Shown here: positions 55,625 through 64,000 of the stretch, piece after piece
How the letters are laid out: each line of letters starts with the position of its first letter
Numbering within the stretch: position 1 is the stretch's first letter
Source of the DNA: AR5 sp041497115
GTDB taxonomy: Bacteria; Methylomirabilota; Methylomirabilia; Rokubacteriales; CSP1-6
Direction of reading: 5' to 3'
Length of the DNA stretch: 64,000 nt
NCBI GenBank assembly: GCA_041497115.1
Contig: JBGQFW010000005.1
Location: forward strand, 1-64,000
Program-made: the position numbers and the translations under genes
The notes under the pieces: generated by a model
What the model was told of the DNA's origin: nothing
What the model saw: only the letters and a program-made list of their open reading frames with translations
The model's database searches: none

Positions 55625-58032
55625 TTGCCGCCGACCTTCACCAGCGGCAGCACGCCTTCCATCTCGCCCTTCATCACCGGGTGCTGGTTGCCGCCGACCG
55701 AGCGCGACTTGCTCGACACCTGCTGCTCGACGTACTGGTAGAGCTCCTGCAGATTGACGATGCCGTCGCGGTCGAGGTCGGCGGCGCCCTTGAGCCCGTT
55801 GATCAGGTAGTACGTGAAGATGCCGTGGCCGAGCTCGGGCAGCTCGATGGACACCTCCGACGGGCGCGAGGCGGTGACGATGGCGCGCCCCTTGGAGCGC
55901 GTCAGCCGCTCGAGGAACAGATCGTCGACCGTGCCGGCGCGCGTCTTCTTGGCCGCGAACGTCCGGCCGCCGGCGGCGCCGCTGTAGCAGGCGTCGAGGA
56001 ACATCACGACCCGCTCGGCCTCGATCCGGCCGAAGATCGTCTGCAGCTCGTCCATCGGCAACGCCGTCGAGTACAGGTCGTCGATGTCGGCGTCGCTGGG
56101 AATCAGGTACTTGGCCAGCCCGTCGCGCTCGATCCCGCGCGTATCCACCTCCGGCGCCCCGTGGCCGGCGAAGAAGATCAGCACGGTGTCGTCCTTCTGG
56201 GCCGAGCGGCCGAGGAACGTGCCGAGCGCCCACTTGATGTTCCTCAGCGTGGGCTTGCGCTCGCTGCGGTCGGTCAGGAGCAGGACGTTGTCCTTCTTGA
56301 AGCCGGCCGGCCCGACCAGCGTCTCGTAGATCGCCTCCGCGTCCGGCACCGTGTAGCGCAGGTGCGGGATCGCCGGGCTCTCGTAGCTGCCGACGCCGAT
56401 CACGACGGCCCACTGGTTGCGCGAGGGCACGGGGGGCGGCGGGGCCGCCGCCGGGGGCGGCGTCGCGGCGGCGACCTTGGGCGGGTCGTAGGTGATGGTC
56501 CGGATCTCCTGGCGCGTGCTGCCGGCGGTGTCGGTCGCGCTGACGACGACCGCGTTGGCGCCCGCGCGCAGCGTGATCGGCGTGCTGACCACGACCGAGG
56601 TCTGCGGCGTGCGCTCGACCTGCCGGGCGACCTCGGCGCCGTTGAGCGCGACGGTGACGCGCGCGACGCCCTTGCTCGAGGTGACGACCGCGGCGACCAC
56701 GCTCGACTCCTCGCTGACGCGCGCCCGGTCCTCGGGGTACCGGACCGCGACGCTCAGCGGCGCCGGACGCGCGTACTCCACCGCCCGCACCTCCTGCTGC
56801 ACCGCCCCGTCCGCGTCGATCGCCGTCACGACGAGCGTGTTCTGCCCCTCGCGCAGGGTGATCGGCATGTTGAGCGGCACCGCCCGGGCCGGCGGCGCCT
56901 CCTCGCGCTTGGTGACCTCGGCGCCGTTCAGCGTCACCGTCACGCGCGCGACGCCGCGGCCGCCGGCGACGACGCCGGCCAGGGCGATCGCGTCCTGCTC
57001 GACGCGGAGCCGGTCGGCCGGCGAGCTCAGCGTGACCGTCAGCGGCGGCGGCGCCGGCGCGGCCGCCGGCGGCGGGATGGCGCGGGTGGTCACGGCCGGC
57101 GCGGCGGCGGTCGCCGGCGGCGCGGCGGCCGAGGCGGCCGAGGCGACGACGGGCGCGGGGCGCTCGAAGGTGACGACGCGCGACTCCTGGCGACTGGTGC
57201 CGTCGGCCTCGGTCGCCGTCACGAGCACCACGTTGCGTCCCTCGCGCAGCCGCACCGGCTGGCGCAGCGTCACCTCGCGGCTGGGCGCCGGCTCGTCGCG
57301 CGCCGCGACCTGCGTGCCGTTCACGCTCAGCGTGACGCGGCTCACGCCCTTGGCCGAGTGGACCCGGACGCTGACCGGCTGGCTCTCCTCGACCACCCGC
57401 GACTGGTCACGCGGCTCGTCCACGGCGATCTCGAACGGGGCCGCCGGCGGCCGGTCGAACGCGACGGCCTCCCAGTTGCCCATCGGAACGGGGCTGGCGC
57501 CCTTCACGTACTGGCGCAGCTCGGGGGCGTACCAGAGCTCGAACGCGACCCCCCGTCCCGGGCGCTCGGCGCGCGCGACGAACTTGATGCGGAAGGCCGT
57601 CACGGTGCCCGCGCGCAGCGGCACGTCCTCCACCGCCTCGACGTGGGAGAAGAACGTCGCGGAGACCTGCGTCGGCCGGGATTCCCCCGCGCCCGGACGG
57701 GGCGGCATGGTCCACGTCCCGCCGGTGCTCGTCCGCTGGCCGACCCGCAGCGGCCATTTCAGCTCGAACGCCGGCGAGAACTCGTGCAGCGACGTGCCGC
57801 GCTGCAGGCGGGCCAGCCCGAGGGTGCGGCTGAGCCGGACCTCACGGCCCGGGCTCGCGAAGACGTACAGGCCGTCCTCGACACGCACCATCTCGAACAT
57901 GCCGTCGGTGCGGATCCACCGGTCGCCGGGCGTGTAGACGGGCAACTCGGCGCGCGGCGCGTCGGCGGCGCGCGCGCCCGCGGCCGTCAGCACGGCGAGA
58001 GCGAGCCCGAGCGCGAGTGTGCGACCCTTCAC
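55621..58032 (-). CDS. secreted caspase-family (C14) protein, copy B
   Basis: An 803-residue paralogue of copy A with a signal peptide (cleavage near ARA, residue 22). It has three instead of two Ig-like repeats (each with a VTLNGAEV-type strand), a Pro-rich linker and a C14 caspase domain. FFAGHGAP (His near 622), LDACYSG (Cys near 682) and a DLDRDGIVNLQEL calcium-type loop near 750 are present. Its protease half is almost identical to copy A, down to long DNA stretches. It is the first gene of the operon; the 140 bases upstream carry a divergent promoter. Confidence 0.88.
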   Translation of the reverse strand: MKGRTLALGLALAVLTAAGARAADAPRAELPVYTPGDRWIRTDGMFEMVRVEDGLYVFASPGREVRLSRTLGLARLQRGTSLHEFSPAFELKWPLRVGQRTSTGGTWTMPPRPGAGESRPTQVSATFFSHVEAVEDVPLRAGTVTAFRIKFVARAERPGRGVAFELWYAPELRQYVKGASPVPMGNWEAVAFDRPPAAPFEIAVDEPRDQSRVVEESQPVSVRVHSAKGVSRVTLSVNGTQVAARDEPAPSREVTLRQPVRLREGRNVVLVTATEADGTSRQESRVVTFERPAPVVASAASAAAPPATAAAPAVTTRAIPPPAAAPAPPPLTVTLSSPADRLRVEQDAIALAGVVAGGRGVARVTVTLNGAEVTKREEAPPARAVPLNMPITLREGQNTLVVTAIDADGAVQQEVRAVEYARPAPLSVAVRYPEDRARVSEESSVVAAVVTSSKGVARVTVALNGAEVARQVERTPQTSVVVSTPITLRAGANAVVVSATDTAGSTRQEIRTITYDPPKVAAATPPPAAAPPPPVPSRNQWAVVIGVGSYESPAIPHLRYTVPDAEAIYETLVGPAGFKKDNVLLLTDRSERKPTLRNIKWALGTFLGRSAQKDDTVLIFFAGHGAPEVDTRGIERDGLAKYLIPSDADIDDLYSTALPMDELQTIFGRIEAERVVMFLDACYSGAAGGRTFAAKKTRAGTVDDLFLERLTRSKGRAIVTASRPSEVSIELPELGHGIFTYYLINGLKGAADLDRDGIVNLQELYQYVEQQVSSKSRSVGGNQHPVMKGEMEGVLPLVKVGGK

Positions 58033-58125
58033 CGTACGTCCTCCAGTGTGCCCGCCGGGGCGCCCGGGGATGCGCCCCCGGCGGTGGGCGGCGCACCCCG
58101 CTCAGCATAGGAGCCCCACACGGGA

Positions 58126-58155
58126 TTGGTCAATAAAGTTGTGTGGTTCTACAAT
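58126..58155 (+). promoter_or_regulatory. promoter of the M20 amidohydrolase gene
   Basis: TTGGTC (58126-58131), an 18-base spacer and TACAAT (58150-58155, 5 of 6) in the only A/T-rich patch nearby. GGGGAGG then lies 4 bases before the ATG at 58173. Confidence 0.5.
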
Positions 58156-58172
58156 CTGGTCGGGGAGGCGAC

Positions 58173-59396
58173 ATGAGGATCGACCGCCAGCGCCTGGAGC
58201 AGACGATCGAGGAGCTCGGCCAAATCGGCGCGACCGAGCGCGGCGGGCTCACCCGGCTGGCGCTGAGCGACGACGACCGGCGCGGCCGCGACCTCATGGT
58301 GCGCTGGATGCGCGAGGCCGGGCTGCGCGTGAGCGTGGACCAGATGGGCAACATCTTCGGCGAGCGCGCCGGCGAGGCCGGCCGGCCGCCGGTGATGATG
58401 GGCTCGCACGTGGACTCGGTGCCGACCGGCGGGCGGTACGACGGCCAGCTCGGCGTCCTCTGCGCGCTCGAGGTGATCCGCACGCTCGACGACGCGCGCG
58501 CCCGCACGCGCCACCCGGTGACGCTGGCGATCTTCACCAACGAGGAGGGGGCGCGCTTCCAGCCGGCGATGATCGCCAGCGGCGTCATGGCCGGCAAGAT
58601 CGCCCTCGAGGACGCCTACAACGCCCGCGACAAGGACGGCCTGCGGCTGGTGGACGAGCTCGAGCGCATCGGCTACCTGGGCGCCGAGCCGTGCGTGCCG
58701 CGCCCGCTGCGCGCCTACCTCGAGCTGCACATCGAGCAGGGGCCGCAGCTGGAGGAGGAGAAGCTGTCGGTCGGCGTGGTGGAGGGCATCGTGGCGATCT
58801 CGTGGTCGCGCCTCACCATCCACGGCGTGCAGGACCACGCCGGGCCCACCCCCATGCGCATCCGCCACGACGCGCTGGTGGCGGCGGCCGCGGTCGTCAC
58901 CGGCGTGCGCGGCATCGCCCGCGAGCTGGGCGGCGACCTCGTGACCACCGTCGGCAACCTCACGGTGAGCCCGAACATCGTCAATGCCATCCCCGGCACG
59001 GTCACGCTGTCCATCGACATGCGCGATCCGAACGACGCCACCCTCGACCGCGCGCTGCCGATCCTCGACCGCGTCGTGCGCGACGCCTGCGCCGGCGAGG
59101 GCGTGCGCTACGAGCTCGACCACTACTGGCGCGTGCCCTTCACGCCGTTCCACCGCGAGGTGGTGGACGCCGTCGAGCGCGCCGCCCGCGCCACCGGCGC
59201 CGGCCACCGCCGCATCCTCTCCGGCGCCGGCCACGACGCGCAGTACATGGCCGCGATCGGCCCCACCGGCATGGTCTTCGTCCCCTCGCGCGGCGGCCGC
59301 AGCCACTGCGAGGAGGAGTTCACCGCGATGGACGACATCGAGCACGGCGCCAACACGCTGCTGGGCGCCGCCCTCGAGCTGGCCAAGACCGTATAG
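58173..59396 (+). CDS. M20-family Zn amidohydrolase (N-carbamoyl amino acid hydrolase/allantoate amidohydrolase type)
   Basis: A 407-residue dinuclear zinc hydrolase. Metal and catalytic motifs are GSHVDSVPTGG near residue 81, FTNEEGARF near 118, ELHIEQGPQLE near 185 and a C-terminal SGAGHDAQYMA near 350. It likely cleaves an N-carbamoyl or ureido bond (N-carbamoyl-L-amino acid, ureidopropionate or allantoate). No pyrimidine or purine degradation genes adjoin, so the substrate is open. The start at 58173 is set by GGGGAGG; the in-frame ATG at 58143 is rejected. Confidence 0.9.
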   Translation: MRIDRQRLEQTIEELGQIGATERGGLTRLALSDDDRRGRDLMVRWMREAGLRVSVDQMGNIFGERAGEAGRPPVMMGSHVDSVPTGGRYDGQLGVLCALEVIRTLDDARARTRHPVTLAIFTNEEGARFQPAMIASGVMAGKIALEDAYNARDKDGLRLVDELERIGYLGAEPCVPRPLRAYLELHIEQGPQLEEEKLSVGVVEGIVAISWSRLTIHGVQDHAGPTPMRIRHDALVAAAAVVTGVRGIARELGGDLVTTVGNLTVSPNIVNAIPGTVTLSIDMRDPNDATLDRALPILDRVVRDACAGEGVRYELDHYWRVPFTPFHREVVDAVERAARATGAGHRRILSGAGHDAQYMAAIGPTGMVFVPSRGGRSHCEEEFTAMDDIEHGANTLLGAALELAKTV

Positions 59397-59400
59397 AGCG

Positions 59401-60873
59401 TCAGCGAAGCAGCCAGAGGAGCGTGACGCCCACGGCGGCGTTGTTCAGCGCGTGGGCGGCGATGGCGGGCAGCAGGCTGCCCGTGCGCTCGTAGGCCCAC
59501 GCCCACAGCACGCCCGACACGAACACGCTGGCGAACCCGGTCGCCCCGTAGCCGTGGGCGAGGCCGAAGAGCAGCGCGCTGAGCACGGCGGCGGGCCACG
59601 GGCCGAGCCGTCCCCGCAGCGAGCCGAAGAGGAGGCCGCGGAAGATCACCTCCTCGAACAGCGGCGCCACCACCACCGTCGCGAGCAGCGTCAGCGCCAC
59701 CGCGAAGGTCGGGCCCCAGGCCAGGTCGGCGTCGAACCACTCGGACCAGTGCGAGTCGAGGGCGAGCCAGCCGCCGAGCAGCCCCAGTACCAGATCGAGC
59801 ACCACGCCGGCGCCCGTCAGCGCTGCCGTCATCAGCAGCGCCGGCCGCCACTCCCCCGCCCGCGGTATGAGGCCGAACGCCGCCGCCGGGCCGACGCCGG
59901 CCGGCGCCAGCAGCGTGCGCCACGCGAGCAGCACCACCGGCAGGTACATGGCGGGCCCGGCGAGCGCGTCGGCGAGCAGCGGACGCTCGGCCAGCCACTC
60001 GTGGCCGGCGAGCAGCGCGACGAGGGCGAGCGCGGAGAGCGCGCCGCCGCGCACGAGCGCGACCACGCCGCGGCCGAGCGGCCACGGCGGCGGCAGCGGC
60101 GCGCCACCCGCCCGGCGCGCCTCGAGCGGGCGGCGACGCCACGCCAGAAAGGCGGCGACACCCACCGCGAGGAGGGCGAGGTCGAGCAGGGTCAGCGCGC
60201 GCAGCCGCCAGAGCAGCGGCCCGGCGCGCGCCACGATCGAGCGGCGGGCGGCCTCGCCGAGGCCGGGCTCGTCCAGGCGCACGGCCAGCCGCAGCGCCAG
60301 CACGTCGGCGAACCAGCCCTGACCCAGCGCGGCGAGCGCCGACTCGACGTCGGTGCCCTCGACGTGGTCGCCGTCGAGGTAGGCGGCGGTGACGACAGCC
60401 GCGTAGGCGGCGAGCGGCTCGCCGCGCGCCTCCCACTCGCCCAGCGCGCGGGCGAGCGGCGCGCGACGCCACGCCTCGCCGCGCAGGATGGCCAGGCGGA
60501 GGTCCACGCCGGGCGCCAGCGAGAAGTCGGCGAGCTCCTCGTACCAGGCGATCGCCTGAGCCATCTCGCGCCCCGACTCGCTCAGCGTGAGGCCGTAGAG
60601 TCGCCGCTCCCACGCCGGCGCCGCCGCCAGCGCCGTCTCCACGTCGAGCGTGCGCCCGACCACGAGGGCCAGCGCGCGCTCGGGATCCGCCATGCCCCCC
60701 AGTCGGGGCTCGCTGACGTGCAGGTGGTAGACGAACGCCGCGAACCCGAGCAGCACGCCCGCCGCCAGCAGCGTGACCAGACGCGAGGCGCGCGGGGCCG
60801 GCGCGGACGGCGCGACGTCCGGCGGGATGAGCGGCGCGGGGTCCGGCGGCGGGAGGTCCGTGGCCGTGGCTAT
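59401..60873 (-). CDS. CPBP-family intramembrane protease
   Basis: A protein of up to 490 residues. A first helix RLVTLLAAGVLLGFAAF leads a soluble domain of about 150 residues, then about eight helices with the CPBP (Abi) motifs EEVIFRG, FGLAHG and HALNN, which form the metalloprotease site of Rce1-like enzymes. The first ATG in frame (60693) would delete helix 1. The frame is open back to an ATA at 60873 that overlaps the upstream TAG as ATAG, mirroring the ATGA/GTGA junctions elsewhere, so I place the start there with low certainty. Substrate unknown. Confidence 0.8.
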   Translation of the reverse strand: MATATDLPPPDPAPLIPPDVAPSAPAPRASRLVTLLAAGVLLGFAAFVYHLHVSEPRLGGMADPERALALVVGRTLDVETALAAAPAWERRLYGLTLSESGREMAQAIAWYEELADFSLAPGVDLRLAILRGEAWRRAPLARALGEWEARGEPLAAYAAVVTAAYLDGDHVEGTDVESALAALGQGWFADVLALRLAVRLDEPGLGEAARRSIVARAGPLLWRLRALTLLDLALLAVGVAAFLAWRRRPLEARRAGGAPLPPPWPLGRGVVALVRGGALSALALVALLAGHEWLAERPLLADALAGPAMYLPVVLLAWRTLLAPAGVGPAAAFGLIPRAGEWRPALLMTAALTGAGVVLDLVLGLLGGWLALDSHWSEWFDADLAWGPTFAVALTLLATVVVAPLFEEVIFRGLLFGSLRGRLGPWPAAVLSALLFGLAHGYGATGFASVFVSGVLWAWAYERTGSLLPAIAAHALNNAAVGVTLLWLLR

Positions 60874-61625
60874 TCGGCCGGCGGCAGCGCGTCGCCGGTG
60901 ACGTAGGGTATGGCGAGGGCGCGCGGGCGTACGCGCAGGCGCGCGACGACCGGCAGGTGATCGGAGGCGACACGGGCCAGGCGGCTGCCATGCACGTGGA
61001 ACTCCTCGCCCTGCAGCTCCACGTCCCAGTAGATGCGGTCCAGGCGGAAGAGCGGGAGCCAGGCCGGATGGGTGCGGCGCATGCGGCGCATGGGCGAGGA
61101 GAACTCGCGCCGGAGGCCGCGCGTCACCGGCCCGGGGTGCCACTCGTTGAAATCGCCCAGCAGCAGGCGCGGCCCCGCACAGTCGGCGGCCTTGAGGAAG
61201 CCGTGCAGCAGCGCGAGCTGCGCGCGCCGCTCGCGAAAGGCCAGGCCGAAGTGGCAGTTGAACACGTGCAGCGCGGCCGCGTCCACGCCGACGTCCACGC
61301 GCAGGCAGCCGCGCGGCTCGCGGCCGTGGAAGGAGAGGTCGCAGCGCAGCGTGCCCAGCACCGGCAGCCGCGTGAGAACGGCGTTGCCGTAGGTCCCGCT
61401 GCCCCAGCGGCGCGTCTCGCCCATCACCACGGTCATGTCCAGCCGCGCCCCGAGGTAGAGCGCCTGGTCGGCGTGGGCGGTGCCGTCCTCGCGCACGACC
61501 TCCTGCAGCCCGACGAGGTCGGGACCGATCTCGCCGATGACGCGGGCGATGCGGTCGACGTCGAGCCGCCGGTCGAGACCGACGCCGCGGTGGATGTTGT
61601 AGCTGGCGACGACGAGCGGGGTCAC
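60870..61625 (-). CDS. endonuclease/exonuclease/phosphatase-family protein
   Basis: A 251-residue EEP-fold metal phosphoesterase. It shows SYNIHRG near residue 8, LQEVVRE near 39 with the metal Glu, LLGDFNEWH near 158 and ASDHLPV near 232 with the catalytic Asp-His. Such small members hydrolyse phosphodiesters in lipids or nucleic acids. The start is GTG 61625, overlapping the previous stop by 4 bases. It pairs with the following alkaline-phosphatase-like protein, so a two-step phospholipid or phosphodiester breakdown is possible. Confidence 0.88.
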   Translation of the reverse strand: MTPLVVASYNIHRGVGLDRRLDVDRIARVIGEIGPDLVGLQEVVREDGTAHADQALYLGARLDMTVVMGETRRWGSGTYGNAVLTRLPVLGTLRCDLSFHGREPRGCLRVDVGVDAAALHVFNCHFGLAFRERRAQLALLHGFLKAADCAGPRLLLGDFNEWHPGPVTRGLRREFSSPMRRMRRTHPAWLPLFRLDRIYWDVELQGEEFHVHGSRLARVASDHLPVVARLRVRPRALAIPYVTGDALPPAE

Positions 61626-63247
61626 GCCGCGTCCTGGTAGCCGACGAAGTGCGGGTAGAGCTGCAGCGGGTGCGTGAGGGGGGCGGGCAGCGCGATGCCG
61701 GGCGGCGCCACCACGAACGTCTGCATCTCCTCCGCGGTCGTGCCGGCGTGCGCGCCCGTCTCGGCGACGAACGACACGTGGCCGGCGGCCGCCTCGAGGC
61801 CGTAGATGACGAGGTCGCCGGCGCTCGGCATCGCCATCAGGTCGGCGATCCCGCGCACGATCAGGTCGAGGTCGGCGCGGCCGCCGAACGGTCCCGCCCC
61901 CAGCTCGTCGAGGCCGTACCGCCGGCCGCGCCAGAAGCAGACCGGGCCGCCGGCCGCGCGCGCCAGCACGAAGCCGATCCCGCGCGCGCGGGTGAGGTCG
62001 CGGGCGAGGCCGGGGAAGCGCGCCTCGATCCCCTCGATGCCGAGCGGCTCGCGCTCGTCGAGGAAGTAGACGAAGGCGTTGGGCCCCGCGGCGATCACCC
62101 GCACGCCGCCCTGCTCGCGCGCGTCCTTCAGCTCGCCGAGCAGCCACGGGAAGTCGTCCTCCAGGTAGTTGACGAAGCGCTGCACGATGCCGGGGGCGCG
62201 GCCGGCACGGATGGCCCGGAGCCCGCCGGCCACCCGCCGCCGGGGCGGCCGCGCCGGCCCCACCTCGCGCGCGCCCGCCGGCGTCAGAAAATCCTCGAAC
62301 AGCAGCCGCTCCAGCCGGCGACCGCCGTTCAGCCGCTCGAACGGCGTGCAGTGGGCCTGGCCGTGATCGGAGAGGACGTACACGTCGTACCGGTGCTCGG
62401 GCACCCGGCGCACCGTGCGCCACAGCTCGTGGAGGGACTCGTCCACCCCCCGCAGCGCGCGCAGCGCGCGCCGGTCGCGCGGCCCGTAGGCGTGGGCGAC
62501 GACGTCGTAGTCGAGGTAGTTCACGTACACCGCCGGCACGCCGTTGTAGAGGTCGCGGGCGACCGACAGCGTGAACAGCTCGCGCACCCACACCGAGATG
62601 CCGATCTTGATGGACAGCAGCTTCCAGCCGCGCGGGGCGGCGACGGGATCCGCCACGAAGCCGAGGAGCGCGCGCACGATCGCGATCGCCGACACCACCG
62701 CGCTCTTGACGGCGACCCAGGACAGGATCACGACCGACGACGCCGTCGCGAGCAGCCCGTCGCCCGAGGGGCGCTTGAGCCGCGCGAAACTGAACAGGTT
62801 GTTGACGGCGCCGCCGGTGAACACGCACCCGTAGGTGCTGCCGCCGGCGACGATGCCGCGCCGGCCGCCGGCGTGGGCGGCCTCGACGCCGGCGGCGTCG
62901 CCGCCGCGCGGGAAGTAGACGTCGGCGCGCCGCCGCTTGTCGTGATAGTGAAAGCCCGGGATGTCGGGGCGCACCCCGTACATGGCGGCCATCTGGAAGG
63001 CGGGCGTGGAGGTCGGCAGTCCCACCGACATCGGGTGCAGCTGGTGGCCGCCCCGCTCGAGCAGCCGGCGCAGAAACGGCATGCGCCGCTCGGCCAGCGC
63101 GCGCTCGAGGACCGCGCGCGAGAGGCCGTCGATCTGCACCACGAGGAGCCGGCGGCGGCCTCGCGCCGGCGCCCGCCCCAGCCGCAGCCGTCGCACGAGC
63201 CGGTCGAGCCAGGACTGCAGCAGAAGGAAGACGTGGTCGAGGGGCAT
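61622..63247 (-). CDS. alkaline phosphatase superfamily phosphodiesterase
   Basis: A 541-residue protein of the nucleotide pyrophosphatase/phosphodiesterase group. A metal Asp is in VVQIDGLS near residue 40, the nucleophile Thr/Ser in GLPTSTPAF near 80, and metal residues in NYLDYDVVAHAYGP and LSDHGQAHC. A hydrophobic stretch near 175-200 could be a membrane or internal helix. There is no obvious signal peptide, but a basic N-terminal region is present. The substrate is probably a phosphodiester or phosphoester. It is the first gene of a three-gene minus-strand operon. Confidence 0.86.
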   Translation of the reverse strand: MPLDHVFLLLQSWLDRLVRRLRLGRAPARGRRRLLVVQIDGLSRAVLERALAERRMPFLRRLLERGGHQLHPMSVGLPTSTPAFQMAAMYGVRPDIPGFHYHDKRRRADVYFPRGGDAAGVEAAHAGGRRGIVAGGSTYGCVFTGGAVNNLFSFARLKRPSGDGLLATASSVVILSWVAVKSAVVSAIAIVRALLGFVADPVAAPRGWKLLSIKIGISVWVRELFTLSVARDLYNGVPAVYVNYLDYDVVAHAYGPRDRRALRALRGVDESLHELWRTVRRVPEHRYDVYVLSDHGQAHCTPFERLNGGRRLERLLFEDFLTPAGAREVGPARPPRRRVAGGLRAIRAGRAPGIVQRFVNYLEDDFPWLLGELKDAREQGGVRVIAAGPNAFVYFLDEREPLGIEGIEARFPGLARDLTRARGIGFVLARAAGGPVCFWRGRRYGLDELGAGPFGGRADLDLIVRGIADLMAMPSAGDLVIYGLEAAAGHVSFVAETGAHAGTTAEEMQTFVVAPPGIALPAPLTHPLQLYPHFVGYQDAA

Positions 63248-63278
63248 CCGCGCCTTTCATTGTACTATCGCCCTCGCG

Positions 63279-64000
63279 ATGACTCCGCCGATCGTCGCCG
63301 CCGTGCGCCGCTTCGTGGACGACGAGGTGCGGCCGGTCGCGGCCGCCCTCGAGCATGCCGACACCTATCCGCACGCGCTCGTCGCCCGCATGCGCGCGCT
63401 CGGCCTCTTCGGCGCGCTGGTGCCGGCCGAGCACGGCGGCCTCGGCCTCGACGTCACGACCTACGCGCGGGTGATCGAGGAGCTCTGCCGCGGCTGGATG
63501 TCGCTGGCCGGCGTCCTCAACAGCCACACGATGGCCGCGCTGATCGTGCTGCACCACGGCACCGACGAGCAGCGCGGGCGGCTCCTGCCCCGCCTCGCCG
63601 CCGGCGACGCCCGCGGCGGTCTCTGCCTCACCGAGCCGCACGCCGGCTCCGACGTGCAGGCGATCCGCACCACCGCGCGGCGCGACGGCGACCGCTACGT
63701 CGTCAACGGCAGCAAGATGTTCATCACCAACGGCCGTGAGGGCAACACCTTCGCCCTGCTCGCGGTCACCGATCCGCGCGCGCAGCCGCGCCACCGCGGC
63801 ATGTCGTGCTTCGTCGTCGAGAAGGGGGCGCCCGGCCTGCGCGTGGTGAAGTCCCTGGCCAAGCTCGGCTACAAGGGTGTGGACACCGTCGAGCTGCTCT
63901 TCGAGGACCACGCGGTCCCCGCCGCCAACCTGGTGGGCGGCGTCGAGGGGCGCGGCTTCGCCCAGGTGATGAGCGGCCTCGAGACCGGGCGGATCAACAT
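63279..64000 (+). CDS. acyl-CoA dehydrogenase (3' end outside window)
   Basis: The first 240 residues of an acyl-CoA dehydrogenase, an FAD enzyme that introduces a 2,3-double bond into acyl-CoA. FAD- and substrate-binding motifs are LCLTEPHAGSDV near residue 110, KMFITNG near 147 and GMSCFVVEKG near 175. The start is ATG 63279, 31 bases from the divergent phosphodiesterase. TACTAT lies 10 bases before the ATG and could be a -10. The catalytic Glu would lie beyond the window. Confidence 0.92.
   Translation, partial: MTPPIVAAVRRFVDDEVRPVAAALEHADTYPHALVARMRALGLFGALVPAEHGGLGLDVTTYARVIEELCRGWMSLAGVLNSHTMAALIVLHHGTDEQRGRLLPRLAAGDARGGLCLTEPHAGSDVQAIRTTARRDGDRYVVNGSKMFITNGREGNTFALLAVTDPRAQPRHRGMSCFVVEKGAPGLRVVKSLAKLGYKGVDTVELLFEDHAVPAANLVGGVEGRGFAQVMSGLETGRIN

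Overview
The window is very GC-rich, densely packed bacterial chromosome: about 52 protein genes, no intergenic gap above 300 bases, and no rRNA, tRNA, CRISPR array or transposase that I could see. The combination of a Pup-type ubiquitin-like modifier, selenocysteine coding, secreted thioredoxin-like proteins, a lipoprotein, peptide-type ABC importers and giant zinc-ribbon/cyclase/AAA/TPR proteins fits an uncultured Gram-negative-type lineage. My best guess is Candidatus Rokubacteria (Methylomirabilota); this is inference from gene style and GC, not something a marker gene here proves.

Layout. 1-1806: an IscR-like Rrf2 regulator divergent from a glutamate/leucine-type dehydrogenase, with a promoter and two inverted repeats between them. 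1803-11925: a minus-strand operon running MoxR ATPase, membrane protein, DUF58, a fused triple-VWA protein, a TPR protein and an atypical GalT. 12107-14602: glycosyltransferase, small zinc-finger protein, Tat-exported transglutaminase. 14743-18428: SelD (itself a selenoprotein), a selenium-type LysR regulator, an FmdB-like zinc ribbon, Pup, and a long dCTP deaminase. 18462-21987: MFS carrier, homoserine kinase, CcdA, TlpA. 22079-31243: a plus-strand catabolic operon with four-carbon acid-sugar kinase, PdxA2-like dehydrogenase, two near-duplicate solute-binding proteins, two permeases and an amidase. 31248-35650: lipoprotein nucleotidase, TIGR04282 transferase, TPR protein, YheT-like hydrolase. 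35695-42603: two selenoprotein genes of the UGSC type, each split by an in-frame TGA. One sits beside a partner gene and the other is fused to a homologue of that partner; a giant cyclase lies between them. 42676-50298: MFS carrier, TSUP permease, three hot-dog-fold genes, a second giant cyclase, VOC and Nudix proteins. 50303-58032: a minus-strand operon of two tandem secreted caspase-like proteins, a CHASE2 cyclase and a FecR protein, followed by an ATP-grasp remnant. 58173-64000: M20 amidohydrolase, CPBP protease, two phosphoesterases and the start of an acyl-CoA dehydrogenase.

How it works together. The strongest theme is selenium. Three genes carry an in-frame TGA followed at 10-13 nt by a compact perfect or near-perfect hairpin with a G-led loop (bSECIS geometry). 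SelD makes the selenium donor that it and the two UGSC proteins need, and the LysR next to selD is probably the regulator. A second theme is signalling and stress: Pup, two zinc-ribbon/cyclase/AAA/TPR proteins, a CHASE2 cyclase with periplasmic caspase-like proteins, and the MoxR/VWA operon. Many junctions show 1-4 base overlaps, and several downstream genes there seem to lack an ATG, GTG or TTG start.
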